Part shown: one piece after another, positions 8,132-16,573 of the stretch
Position numbering within the stretch: position 1 is the stretch's first letter
How the letters are laid out: every line of letters starts with the position of its first letter
NCBI GenBank assembly: GCA_028876495.1
Contig: JAGWRO010000047.1
Span: 1 to 38,312 of the forward strand
Source: Bacteroidota bacterium
Lineage (GTDB): Bacteria; Bacteroidota; Bacteroidia; Chitinophagales; Chitinophagaceae
Reading direction: 5' to 3'
Length of the DNA: 38,312 nt
Position numbers and translations under genes: made by a program
The notes under the pieces: model-generated
Databases searched by the model: none
Seen by the model: only the letters and a program-made list of their open reading frames with translations
What the model was told of the DNA's origin: nothing

Positions 8132-8851
8132 TCAACCCATCCTCACCACTACCCCGATCACCTCTGCCGGCCTGAAACGTTCATTGTTTATTAAGGATGT
8201 TGTTCCATCATTAAAGCTAAAATAATCAAGAGCCGCAGCTACGATAGTGAGACTGCCGGCGGGCATTTGCAAAGGCAGGGTTATCGTTTGAGAGTTTATG
8301 CTTTCCGAGTTGTAGGGAATAATTATTTCGTGTGTATGTTTTTGCAGCGCTTCACCGGTTTTGATGTTACAACAGGCTGCTGCAATCTTTAATTTTAGAT
8401 GGTTTGTTAGCGGCGGAGCAATAAAAACGGTAGTGGGTTTCATATAGGGTATCAGCACGGCCGGTTGATTCTGAGCCGTAACACTAACGGTAAGCGGCAC
8501 ACGTAAACAATTGGGCAATATAGCCTCTTCATTAAAACTGATTTTGCTGATAAAAGGTATGGACGCGGGCGGCTGTAATGGCACGGGTCCTCTCTTAATC
8601 CATTTAAGTAAGGCAAGCCTTACTGCAGTTTGCATTTGCACGTTTTTGGGATACGGTATTACATCAGCCAGTAACTTCCTTAACGAGCCACCCATAATCG
8701 TAGATAATCCATTCGCATTTTTATGCGCCACTACCACCGGCGACTGATACACCTCCGCAGGAATGGTTCTCATACTGGGTATGCCTTTCCAACTGTAATA
8801 CAAGATATTGCTTTGCTTGCCTTCCACGTAAAGGCCCTGTTGTTTGCCCAT
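8132..8851 (-). CDS. Uncharacterised protein, possibly DUF6266-like
   Basis: I do not recognise a function. The N-terminal half (MGKQQGLYVEGKQSN, YYSWKGIPSMRTIP, then a stretch ending in QMQTAVRLALLKWI) resembles from memory the DUF6266 family of Bacteroidota, in which a GK..G...YY..KG..V.R motif precedes a helical region. The second half is rich in beta-prone hydrophobic strands and contains a Cys pair (AAACCNI). There is no signal peptide or membrane segment. The gene converges on the LytTR gene with about 46 bases between stops, and no operon partner is visible. The ORF is long and has ordinary composition, so it is likely real. Confidence 0.6.
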   Translation of the reverse strand: MGKQQGLYVEGKQSNILYYSWKGIPSMRTIPAEVYQSPVVVAHKNANGLSTIMGGSLRKLLADVIPYPKNVQMQTAVRLALLKWIKRGPVPLQPPASIPFISKISFNEEAILPNCLRVPLTVSVTAQNQPAVLIPYMKPTTVFIAPPLTNHLKLKIAAACCNIKTGEALQKHTHEIIIPYNSESINSQTITLPLQMPAGSLTIVAAALDYFSFNDGTTSLINNERFRPAEVIGVVVRMG

Positions 8852-8952
8852 CTTTTAATTTTAAATTATAAGAGTAACGTATTTACCCCCGCTGGCAGTA
8901 TGTAAGCCCTGTTTTTCTTACCTTTCTTTCGGGTTTTACTATAGAATTCTTC

Positions 8953-8984
8953 GGGTTTGCCATGGAAATTGCCATGGCAAACCC
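8953..8984. repeat. 13-bp perfect inverted repeat (strong hairpin)
   Basis: GGGTTTGCCATGG and CCATGGCAAACCC are exact reverse complements separated by six bases. No T-run follows on either strand, so this is not a standard terminator. It could be a regulatory dyad, a REP-like element or an RNA hairpin between divergent genes. Confidence 0.6.
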
Positions 8985-9308
8985 AGAGAAAACAATACGG
9001 AGGTAACAGGAAAAGAGGGTACAGACTAAACGAACCTTTTACAAAAAACAGCTTAGGCTATATCGGTATTAATTTACAGTTTTGTTTTAACTTCAATTAA
9101 GAATAATAAATGCCCTGCTGGTAAACCAATTTACACGACTTTCCGTTTTCTTCCAAACAGCCTGTAAAACAATTCATTTAACAACAATTAGATATAAACT
9201 ATAAATCTTTAATCTACCATGACCCGCATCATTAATTGAAAGATTTTTTGTTGATTCAAATCATAATTATACCAAATACAAAGCATCAAAACTGAGCAAA
9301 GTACAGTC

Positions 9309-9316
9309 TAATTTTG
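9309..9316 (+). promoter_or_regulatory. Bacteroidota-type -7 box for the SQR-like gene
   Basis: TAATTTTG matches the TAnnTTTG -7 consensus and lies 19 bases before the ATG at 9336. No good -33 TTTG is seen at the right spacing. Confidence 0.4.
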
Positions 9317-9335
9317 GGTTATAAAATTAATCGTT

Positions 9336-10538
9336 ATGACAACAACAGTAATAGTAGGCGGCAACTTCGCAGGAATGACCGCTGCGTTAGAAATAAAAAG
9401 AAAAGGCAAAGAAGACCATAAAGTAATTGTAATTGATAAAAGCCCTGTTTTCATGTTTATGCCATCCCTTATCTGGGTTCCATTCAAAAGAAGAGAAATA
9501 AAAGATATCAGTTTTTCAAAAGCAGCTATTTTTGAAAAACAGGGCGTTGATTTTATTGTAGCTGAAGCGCTTGAAGTAAATCCACATACACAGGTAGTGA
9601 CCACTACAAAAGGAGATTATCATTACGATAACCTGGTGATTGCCACAGGGCCAAAAGTAAAATACGATATTGCTCCGGGAGTGGCAGAATATGCGCATTA
9701 TGTAGGTACTCCCAATGGCGCAATGAAAATCAGGAAAGCACTTGACGAATTCAAGAAGAACCCCGGCCCGGTTGTAATTGGTGCAACCCAAAATGCAGGC
9801 TGTATGGGAGCCGGCTATGAATTTCTTTTCAATTTTGAAAAATGGTGCCGCGAAAATAATATACGTGATAAGGTAGATATTCACTGGATTACTCCAGAAA
9901 CATTCTTAGGCCATTTTGGTATTGACGGAATGACAGGTGCTAAATCCATGTTTAAAACTTTCTTTAAGATGTTTAAGATGCATGTGCACACCCAGGTTGG
10001 CGTTGATAAAATGGATGCAGATAATGTTTATCTCAATGACGGAAGTGTTTTGCCTTACAAATTCAGCATGTTGATGCCTCCTTTTACAGGTGTTGATTTT
10101 GTTACAAAAAGTAAGGATTTGCACGCAACAGCAACCGGTTATATGCCGGTAGGCGATGATTACCGTCACGGAGAATTTCCCAATATCTGGTCTGCAGGGT
10201 TGGCTGTAAATTTTAGTCTTCCATGGAAACCTGGTAAAGTTCCCTTTTCTGCTCCCAAAACCGGTTACCCAAGTGATGTAACAGGAAAAATTGTAGCAGA
10301 GAATATTATCAGGGTTGCAAAAGGAAAAACCAAACTGGTTCATAAATCATGGGGTAAAATTGCGGCGCTTTGTATTATGGATGCCGGGAAAAAAGAAGTG
10401 ATCATTATTTCAAATCACCTGTTTAAACCCCGTTCATTTGCATTAATGATTCCTAATCTTTTTTATGATTTCGGTAAAGTCCTTTTTGAAAAATATTTTC
10501 TATGGAAAACCCGTCACGGTTATTCACGTTTACCTTAA
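9336..10538 (+). CDS. Sulfide:quinone oxidoreductase-like FAD flavoprotein
   Basis: This 400-residue protein belongs to the two-dinucleotide-binding flavoprotein superfamily. FAD binding is shown by VIVGGNFAGM (residues 5-14) and by YDNLVIATG near 97-105. SQR features are Cys156 in NAGCMG and Cys346 in ALCIMDAG, which match the two cysteines that carry the sulfur bridge, and the amphipathic C-terminus (FEKYFLWKTRHG) that docks on the membrane surface. I see no counterpart of the third cysteine found in some SQRs. The likely role is oxidising sulfide, or a related donor, and passing electrons to quinone. A strong terminator follows, so it is probably a single-gene unit. Substrate is inferred from family. 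Confidence 0.75.
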   Translation: MTTTVIVGGNFAGMTAALEIKRKGKEDHKVIVIDKSPVFMFMPSLIWVPFKRREIKDISFSKAAIFEKQGVDFIVAEALEVNPHTQVVTTTKGDYHYDNLVIATGPKVKYDIAPGVAEYAHYVGTPNGAMKIRKALDEFKKNPGPVVIGATQNAGCMGAGYEFLFNFEKWCRENNIRDKVDIHWITPETFLGHFGIDGMTGAKSMFKTFFKMFKMHVHTQVGVDKMDADNVYLNDGSVLPYKFSMLMPPFTGVDFVTKSKDLHATATGYMPVGDDYRHGEFPNIWSAGLAVNFSLPWKPGKVPFSAPKTGYPSDVTGKIVAENIIRVAKGKTKLVHKSWGKIAALCIMDAGKKEVIIISNHLFKPRSFALMIPNLFYDFGKVLFEKYFLWKTRHGYSRLP

Positions 10539-10580
10539 TTTTTACAACCGTATATCACCACATTTTTTAATTCCTTTTTT

Positions 10581-10611
10581 AGAAGTTGCCTCTTGTGAGG
10601 CAACTTCTTTT
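10581..10611 (+). terminator. Intrinsic terminator after the SQR-like gene
   Basis: A perfect 12-bp stem (AGAAGTTGCCTC with GAGGCAACTTCT) and a TTGT loop are followed by TTT. It sits 42 bases downstream of the stop codon at 10538. Confidence 0.85.
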
Positions 10612-10762
10612 ATGCAAAAGTTATTTGAAAAAGGCAGGGAAGTTTATGTGATTACAGAAAATTGAAATAGTAAGGAAATAACTAATGAACTCTTAAAAGA
10701 ATATAGTAAAACAACTAATTCAGCCGATTTTTATTTTAGAGAAAGAAGACCCGTTTCATTTC

Positions 10763-11419
10763 TTATACCAGCGCTACCTTATAGAAAGCCACAAGATTTC
10801 CGTTTCCATCTTTTGTAACATCCATCACCAATGCATCATGCCTTGTAGTGTCTTTATCAACCCTTAATTCGATATCCTGCAATACCGGTATCGGGTTGGG
10901 TCCTTTTGGATATAACGGAGAAGCATATACGTGGTTTTCTATCTCTTTCGGAAAAAAGAAATTAGTAGTTAATAAAGTTTTACCGTTTAAATGAACTTTA
11001 CCATGCAGGTGAGTGATGCGGCCATCGTACCACCCCGGAAATACAGAAGTGAACTTACAGGTGCCGTCGGCTCCTGTTTTTTGATAACCGCGCAGCCAGG
11101 TTTCATTAATGGTATTCTCTGCTTTAAAATCTGAATAATGGCCATCGGCATCGCATTGCCAGATATCCACAATAGCGCCCTCCACCGGTTTGCAATCTTC
11201 ATCTTCTACCATGAAAACATAAGTAACAGGAACGCCCTTTTTATGTTCCGTGATGTCTACCCTGTTAAGTTGTTCATCTTTGTAATACGGACCTTCGGGC
11301 AAAGGCGGCGTAACAGGATCGTTACATTCGGTAAGCCTATTTTTCTTTCCCGTCTTTGGAAAAAAAATGACTCCCAAAAAACCTAAGCCGGCAAGCGATA
11401 AAAATTTACTTCTGTTCAT
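10763..11419 (-). CDS. Exported intradiol ring-cleavage dioxygenase-like protein
   Basis: The fold and metal site of the protocatechuate/catechol intradiol dioxygenase family are visible. Candidate Fe(III) ligands in order are Tyr95 (DGHYSDF), Tyr131 (PGWYDGR), His137 and His139 (THLHGKV), with the usual VDIWQCDADG before them. The N-terminus (residues 1-25) is a hydrophobic export signal, which sets it apart from the classical cytosolic catabolic enzymes. No ring-cleavage pathway genes lie nearby, so the real substrate is open. It stands alone between the SQR-like gene and a divergent GroES-like gene. Confidence 0.82.
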   Translation of the reverse strand: MNRSKFLSLAGLGFLGVIFFPKTGKKNRLTECNDPVTPPLPEGPYYKDEQLNRVDITEHKKGVPVTYVFMVEDEDCKPVEGAIVDIWQCDADGHYSDFKAENTINETWLRGYQKTGADGTCKFTSVFPGWYDGRITHLHGKVHLNGKTLLTTNFFFPKEIENHVYASPLYPKGPNPIPVLQDIELRVDKDTTRHDALVMDVTKDGNGNLVAFYKVALV

Positions 11420-11583
11420 AATTTCAATTTTAAAATGTAAAATAACCGCTCACCATAAACGGTAGCATCCGGGTGTTTGAGCGAAGTGTATTTCCAGGCT
11501 TATTAAAAATAAAGATTTTAATAATACGATGAGGAATATTTTTCGATACTACACAAACTGTAATTTTACGGCAAAAAAGAACG

Positions 11584-11955
11584 ATGCACATAACACCTGA
11601 TAACAAGTTGAAGAAACTGATTGTGATTGGCGACAGGTTATTGATAAAACCCACCCGTCCGGATGAACGGACTGAAAGTGGGCTTTACCTGCCGCCCGGC
11701 GTACAGGAAAAAGAGAAAGTGCAACAGGGTTTTATTATTAAAGCAGGGCCGGGCTATGCCATACCCATGCCTGTTGACGATGAGCCGTGGAAAGGAGAAG
11801 AAGAAAAAATAAAATATGTGCCGCTGCAGGCAAAAGAAGGCGATCTGGCTATTTTCCTGGTAAGCGCTGCCACCGAAGTAATGTACGAAGGCGATAAATA
11901 TTTTATTGTGCCCCAAAGCGCTATCCTGATGCTCGAGAGAGAAGAGGATCTATAA
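11584..11955 (+). CDS. GroES-like (Cpn10 family) protein without an adjacent GroEL
   Basis: The 123-residue protein shows the Cpn10 barrel pattern: GDRLLIKPTRPDERTESGLYLPP near residues 16-38, a mobile-loop position, then GDLAIFLVSAATEVMYEGDKYFIVPQSAILM to the end. It is longer than a typical GroES of about 95 residues, mainly through an inserted charged segment around residues 60-80. No groEL follows, so it is a secondary co-chaperonin-like protein whose partner is unknown. Its mobile loop differs from the canonical GGI motif, which puts GroEL binding in doubt. Confidence 0.8.
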   Translation: MHITPDNKLKKLIVIGDRLLIKPTRPDERTESGLYLPPGVQEKEKVQQGFIIKAGPGYAIPMPVDDEPWKGEEEKIKYVPLQAKEGDLAIFLVSAATEVMYEGDKYFIVPQSAILMLEREEDL

Positions 11956-12024
11956 AAATTATCATTTATGAGACATCTTTATTTTTCTCTTTAAGAAATT
12001 ACTGGCATCTTTCGCTTCAAATTG

Positions 12025-12032
12025 TACATTTG
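12025..12032 (+). promoter_or_regulatory. -7 box almost at the start codon
   Basis: TACATTTG fits TAnnTTTG and ends only six bases before the ATG at 12039. Transcription would start at or next to the start codon, suggesting a leaderless mRNA if the box is real. Confidence 0.4.
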
Positions 12033-12038
12033 TTTTAA

Positions 12039-12515
12039 ATGACTTCTTCCTACTTTTCTTACAGCCGGCCAAAAGTTTTACAGGCATTGAGGTTTCATTT
12101 CTTCAGCAGAAATGAAATCAAGATCATGATCATCATTGTAAATATTTTTGCCATCACCTCTGCTGTTTTATATTTTACCGGCAAAGTAGCTCCATTGGCT
12201 TTTTTACTGAGTTCCACGCTTTGGTTTTCTTTAATGCTGGCTTTTTGGTTTGTTCTTCCAATTATTATTTACCGAAAAGCGGCAACCTTCAAAGACCGGT
12301 TCAGGGTAAGTTTTGAAGAACAGCACATGTTTTTGGAAAACGAAAGAGGAAGCCGAAGCTGGCCATGGAAAGATTTTTCAAGCTTTGTAGAAAGTACCAG
12401 TTTTTTTCATTTATACTTCAACAGCCGCTCTTTTTTCTTAATTCCGAAAAGCGCTTTCCCAAAGGAGGACCTGCACGCAGTAAGAAAACTTTTGAGAGAA
12501 AAAATCAGGAAATAA
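12039..12515 (+). CDS. YcxB-like small membrane protein
   Basis: This 158-residue protein has two hydrophobic helices (about 29-48 and 51-77) followed by a C-terminal domain. The motifs FRVSFEEQHMFLEN, SWPWKDFSSFVES, LYFNSRSFFLIPKSAF and the closing charged helix match the YcxB-like C-terminal domain as I know it. The function of that family is unknown; the C-terminal domain should face the cytosol. It converges on the RelA/SpoT gene with 28 bases between stops. Confidence 0.72.
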   Translation: MTSSYFSYSRPKVLQALRFHFFSRNEIKIMIIIVNIFAITSAVLYFTGKVAPLAFLLSSTLWFSLMLAFWFVLPIIIYRKAATFKDRFRVSFEEQHMFLENERGSRSWPWKDFSSFVESTSFFHLYFNSRSFFLIPKSAFPKEDLHAVRKLLREKIRK

Positions 12516-12543
12516 AAATCCCGGTTATTTATAGGTTTACTGT

Positions 12544-14805
12544 TTATTCCGTATCGTATCTTTCCACACTTTCAATACCAGGTAGTGCTTTCAGGGCAGT
12601 TACCAAATCATCCAATTCATCTTTATCATGAACATATACCCTTACGTTGCCTTCAAACAATCCTTCTTTGGCTTCGATGGTAAGCGCATTGATATTTATT
12701 TTTAAAGTACCGCTTATAAGATTGGTAATTTTATTGATTACACCCACATCATCCAATCCAACGATCTTTATACCGGTAAGGAAGGATATCTCTTTATTTT
12801 TCACCCATTTGGTTTTCACCACCCTGTGGCCGTAGTTGGACAAAAGGCGCGTTGCATTAGGGCAATTGGTACGATGTATTTTCAGGCCTTCGCCCTGGGT
12901 AATAAATCCGAAAACATCATCACCCGGGATGGGTTTACAGCAATTGGCAAGCGTATACATAATTCTGTCGCTACTCTCGCCAAATATAATCAGTTCATTA
13001 TCTTTTTTATCTTTTTTGGAAACGGTTTCATGCTTTTCTTCCGGCTGTTTGGTAATTTTAGGTAGTGAGAGTTTATCTCCAAAAACCTGGAAGTCCTTTA
13101 ACTCACTTAGATCGATCTTTTTTACAGCAATATCATAAAGCAGGTCAAGGTGCGAACTTACCTTATAAAACTCTGTAATCTCATCAAGATTACCCTGGCT
13201 CATCGGAACACCCATTGCCTCCATTTTCTTTTGTAAAATTACTTTCCCTTCCTCGGCAACTGTTCTCTTTTCTTCTTTTAAAGAATCTTTTATTTTAGAC
13301 CTGGCCTTGCTGGTTACCACCATTTTAAGCCATTCGTTTTTGGGTTTTTGCTTGGAAGAAGTGATGATCTCCACCTGGTCGCCACTGCGCAATTTATGAG
13401 CAATGGGTACCAGTTTATGATTGACTTTGGCACCAATACATTTTTCACCGACTGCAGTGTGTACCGCAAAAGCAAAATCCAACGCTGAAGCACCACTTGG
13501 TAACATTTTTATATCGCCTTTAGGTGAATACACATAAATTTCCTCGGCTAAAAAAGAGGTTTTGAAATCCTGTAAAAAATCTACAGAATTAGTATCTGGT
13601 GCGGCCAGCATATCTCTGATCTGTTGAAACCAGCTATCAAAGCGGTTTTCTTCAGTAGTACCTTCTTTATATTTCCAGTGAGCCGCCAATCCCTTTTCTG
13701 CGATGTCATTCATTCTTTTAGTGCGTATCTGCACTTCTACCCATTTTCCATGTGGCCCCATCACGGTAGTATGCAGCGCTTCATATCCATTGCTTTTCGG
13801 GTTACTCAACCAATCGCGCAGCCGCTGGGTAGATGGATTGTATTCATCCGTTACCAGGCTGTACACTTTCCAGCAATCTTCTTTTTCTCTTTCCGTCGGT
13901 GAATTCAGGATAATCCTAATAGCAAAAAGATCATATACTTCATCAAATGATACGCCTTTCTTTTTCATTTTGTTCCAAATGGAATGAATGCTTTTGGGTC
14001 GGCCGTAAATTTCAAAATCAAAATTGCCCAGCTTTAGTTTTTCTTTTATCGGGCGAATGAAATCATTGATATAGCGGGTACGCTCTCTTTTGGTATTGGC
14101 TAGTTTTTCAGCGATGTAACGATAGCTGTCCGGCTCCATGTATTTCATCGCCAGGTCTTCCATTTCGGTCTTGATATTGTAAAGCCCCATCCTGTGGGCC
14201 AACGGTGCATACACATACACGGTTTCAGAAGCAACCTTTAATTGCTTCTCGCGCTTCATGCTCCCAAGTGTACGCATATTATGAAGTCTGTCGGCCAGCT
14301 TTATTAATATAACTCTTGGATCATCAGTAAGCGTAAGCAGAATCTTTTTAAAATTCTCTGCCTGCTGCGAAGTATTGGCGTCCAAAACATTTGATATCTT
14401 GGTAAGTCCATCGACAATTTTGGCAATCTCAGGTCCAAACTCCCTGGAAACCATATCAAGAGTAATATCAGAATCCTCTACTGTATCATGAAGCAAAGCG
14501 CAAATGGTACTGCGAACGCCAAGACCGATTTCCTCTACGCAAATCATGGCAACAGCCAGTGGGTGTAAAATATAAGGCTCACCGCTTTTGCGGCGCATGG
14601 TTTTATGCGCCTCAGCGGCCATTTCAAATGCAACCCTTATTTGCTCTTTGTTTCCGGGTTTTAACTTGGTTTTGAGGGCACGAAGCAAAGCACGGTATTT
14701 ACGAAGAATTTCTTTTTTTTCTTCTTCTTCGTTCATCGTGTATTTTGGAATATCAAGAGTGGTTTCCATCAGGTACAAATTTACACCAGAAATTTCTTCA
14801 GGCAT
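12544..14805 (-). CDS. rsh: Bifunctional (p)ppGpp synthetase/hydrolase (RelA/SpoT family)
   Basis: The 753-residue enzyme makes and degrades the alarmone (p)ppGpp. The hydrolase HD site is intact (His81, His106-Asp107 in LLHDTVED, Asp172 in KLADRLHNMRT). The synthetase domain (about 255-375) keeps GRPKSIHSIW, VYDLFAIRI, SNPKSNGYEALHTTV and VQIRT. A TGS domain (about 420-480, EIYVYSPKGDIKMLPSGA) and a C-terminal ACT domain (about 675-750) follow. The enzyme is therefore predicted to be active in both directions, as for most single Rsh proteins. The start at 14805 gives the longest protein; the ATG at 14769 (METTLDIPKYT) is an equally plausible start. No obvious -7 box is seen. Confidence 0.95.
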   Translation of the reverse strand: MPEEISGVNLYLMETTLDIPKYTMNEEEEKKEILRKYRALLRALKTKLKPGNKEQIRVAFEMAAEAHKTMRRKSGEPYILHPLAVAMICVEEIGLGVRSTICALLHDTVEDSDITLDMVSREFGPEIAKIVDGLTKISNVLDANTSQQAENFKKILLTLTDDPRVILIKLADRLHNMRTLGSMKREKQLKVASETVYVYAPLAHRMGLYNIKTEMEDLAMKYMEPDSYRYIAEKLANTKRERTRYINDFIRPIKEKLKLGNFDFEIYGRPKSIHSIWNKMKKKGVSFDEVYDLFAIRIILNSPTEREKEDCWKVYSLVTDEYNPSTQRLRDWLSNPKSNGYEALHTTVMGPHGKWVEVQIRTKRMNDIAEKGLAAHWKYKEGTTEENRFDSWFQQIRDMLAAPDTNSVDFLQDFKTSFLAEEIYVYSPKGDIKMLPSGASALDFAFAVHTAVGEKCIGAKVNHKLVPIAHKLRSGDQVEIITSSKQKPKNEWLKMVVTSKARSKIKDSLKEEKRTVAEEGKVILQKKMEAMGVPMSQGNLDEITEFYKVSSHLDLLYDIAVKKIDLSELKDFQVFGDKLSLPKITKQPEEKHETVSKKDKKDNELIIFGESSDRIMYTLANCCKPIPGDDVFGFITQGEGLKIHRTNCPNATRLLSNYGHRVVKTKWVKNKEISFLTGIKIVGLDDVGVINKITNLISGTLKININALTIEAKEGLFEGNVRVYVHDKDELDDLVTALKALPGIESVERYDTE

Positions 14806-14965
14806 TTATAAAATAAGAGAGTGAAATACTTCTATGTTTTAATTCTGTTAAAATAAATAAGTAACCCAATTTAAGACAGAATTGAATATAGCTAAAGTAG
14901 CGTGGTTAAAAATTATTCGTAATTTTTTTTTAAAGTTTGAGTTATTTTTTTATCAAAAAAACCAT

Positions 14966-14973
14966 TACTTTTG
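14966..14973 (+). promoter_or_regulatory. -7 box for tRNA-Leu
   Basis: TACTTTTG matches TAnnTTTG and ends 11 bases before the tRNA 5' end, as expected for a transcript that starts just before the mature tRNA. Confidence 0.55.
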
Positions 14974-14984
14974 CCGCCCCAAAA

Positions 14985-15066
14985 GCGCATGTGGTGAAAT
15001 TGGTAGACACGTCAGACTTAGGATCTGATGCCGCAAGGTGTGGGGGTTCGAGTCCCTCCATGCGCA
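14985..15066 (+). tRNA. tRNA-Leu (anticodon UAG)
   Basis: The acceptor stem GCGCATG pairs with CATGCGC, with discriminator A. The anticodon stem TCAGA/TCTGA encloses CTTAGGA, giving the anticodon TAG at 15019-15021. The T-arm GTTCGAGTCCC-type motif and a class II variable arm fit leucine. CCA is not encoded. It lies 71 bases upstream of the trigger factor gene and may share its transcript. Confidence 0.96.
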
Positions 15067-15137
15067 CTTTCTTCAACTAATTTTCTGTAAAAGAAAATGA
15101 TAAACCGTAGCTAAACGGTTTTTTAAATTTAAGAGTA

Positions 15138-16502
15138 ATGGCAAGTGTAACAAAAGAAAATCTGGGTAATCTCCACGATAAATTAACCGTAAAAATTTCT
15201 AAAGAGGATTATCTTCCTTCGTTTGAAAAAGCAATAAAGGATTACAGTAAAAAAGCAAACATTCCCGGTTTCAGAAAGGGAATGGTGCCGGCCGGCATGG
15301 TTAAAAAAATGTACGGTGCTTCCATTTTTTATGATGAAGTGATTAAATCTGTAGAAAAAGAATTGCAGGAATACCTGGTGAAAGAAAAGCCTGAAATGTT
15401 TGCCAATCCTTTACCAATGGAAAATGATTTGCGCCACCTGGATATGAATCAGCCGCAAGAATATGATTTCCCTTTTGAAATAGGTTTAAAACCGGAAATT
15501 ACTTTAGAGGCTCTTTCTGCCGCAAAACCTGTTTTTTACAAAGTGAAAACTACACAGGAAATGGTAGAGGAAGAAATTGAAAAATTAGTTACCAAAAACG
15601 GTGAACTTAAAGATGCTGAAACGGTTTCTTCACCGGAAAATGTATTGAATGTTTTGTTTGAGGAAAGCGATGCTGAAGGAAATGTTGTTGCTGAAGGCAT
15701 TTCAAAAGACAATTCTATTTTATTAAAATATTTTTCTGAAGACTATCAGCAAAAGCTACAGGATAAAAAAGTAGGTGATTCGATCGTTCTCCAGTTAAAA
15801 GACGCTTTTCCTGAAAAAGAAAGAGAATGGATTTTATCCGACCTCGGCCTGGATAAAGAAGACGCATCAGCGATAGAAAAATATTTCAAAATGTCGATTA
15901 CCAAAATCGGGCTGGTAGAAAAGAAAGAATTGAACGAAGATTTCTTTAAACTCGTTTTTCCGGATAAAGACATTAAGACTGAAGAAGATTTTCGCAAAAC
16001 CATAGAAGAAGAAATCCAAAAACAATGGGATGCCGCAGGCCACAACCAGGTGCAGGACCAATTATATCATACTTTGATCGACTCACCTGTTGAATTTCCG
16101 GAGAGTTTTTTAAAGCGTTGGCTTGAAGTTGGCGGTGAAAAGCAAAAAACCAAAGAGCAGGTTGAAGAAGAGTTCCCAAAATTTAAAGACCAGCTTAAGT
16201 GGACACTGATCAGCGATAAAATAATTAAAGAAAATAACCTTGACGTATCTGAAGAAGAATTGAGAAACAACATGAAGGAAGAAATTTCCCGCTACTTAGG
16301 CCAAATGAGCATGGGTGAAGATACTTCATGGTTGGATAGTTATGTTGACAGGATGATGAAAGATGAAAAACAAGTAGATGCTTCGTACAGAAGATTGATC
16401 ACCGAAAAATTATTCAACTGGCTCGAAACACAGGTGACGCCTGAAGAAAAAGAGATCTCTTCTGAAGAATTTCTAAAGATGCAGGAGCATCATCACCATT
16501 AA
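15138..16502 (+). CDS. tig: Trigger factor-like ribosome-associated chaperone
   Basis: The N-terminal ribosome-binding domain is recognisable by the IPGFRKGMVPAGMVKKMYG block (residues about 42-60), the trigger-factor signature. The middle (about 150-250), where the FKBP-type prolyl isomerase domain normally lies, is strongly diverged, so isomerase activity is doubtful. The C-terminal half is a long charged helical region typical of the chaperone arms. The position upstream of clpP and clpX is the classical tig-clpP-clpX order. The protein ends in four histidines, which belong to the natural reading frame. A heptamer array begins directly after its stop codon. Confidence 0.9.
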   Translation: MASVTKENLGNLHDKLTVKISKEDYLPSFEKAIKDYSKKANIPGFRKGMVPAGMVKKMYGASIFYDEVIKSVEKELQEYLVKEKPEMFANPLPMENDLRHLDMNQPQEYDFPFEIGLKPEITLEALSAAKPVFYKVKTTQEMVEEEIEKLVTKNGELKDAETVSSPENVLNVLFEESDAEGNVVAEGISKDNSILLKYFSEDYQQKLQDKKVGDSIVLQLKDAFPEKEREWILSDLGLDKEDASAIEKYFKMSITKIGLVEKKELNEDFFKLVFPDKDIKTEEDFRKTIEEEIQKQWDAAGHNQVQDQLYHTLIDSPVEFPESFLKRWLEVGGEKQKTKEQVEEEFPKFKDQLKWTLISDKIIKENNLDVSEEELRNNMKEEISRYLGQMSMGEDTSWLDSYVDRMMKDEKQVDASYRRLITEKLFNWLETQVTPEEKEISSEEFLKMQEHHHH

Positions 16503-16544
16503 TAGTTCATAGTTTTTAGTTCGTAGTTCGTAGTTCGTAGTTTG
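16503..16544. repeat. Heptamer array, left arm of inverted repeat
   Basis: Six contiguous heptamers start on the first base after the tig stop codon: TAGTTCA, TAGTTTT, three TAGTTCG, then TAGTTTG. The core 16517-16542 is a perfect 26-base inverted repeat of 17038-17063. Over all 42 bases the arms differ at about four positions. Confidence 0.95.
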
Positions 16545-16573
16545 GGCTGATTGTCATATTTTTAATAAAAATT

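Larger units (their letters stand above)
8852..9335. other. Intergenic region with a perfect inverted repeat
   Basis: These 484 bases separate divergently transcribed genes. I see no gene. The region contains a 13-bp perfect inverted repeat (8953-8984) and a -7-like box near 9309; the rest is AT-rich without evident structure. Confidence 0.5.

Noticed and set aside
10612-10665. Short plus-strand frame MQKLFEKGREVYVITEN after the terminator
   Set aside because: Only 17 codons, no signal or conservation visible, and it lies right behind a terminator.
16491-16502. Four histidines at the trigger factor end as a cloning tag
   Set aside because: They continue naturally in frame in genomic context, with native flanking sequence.
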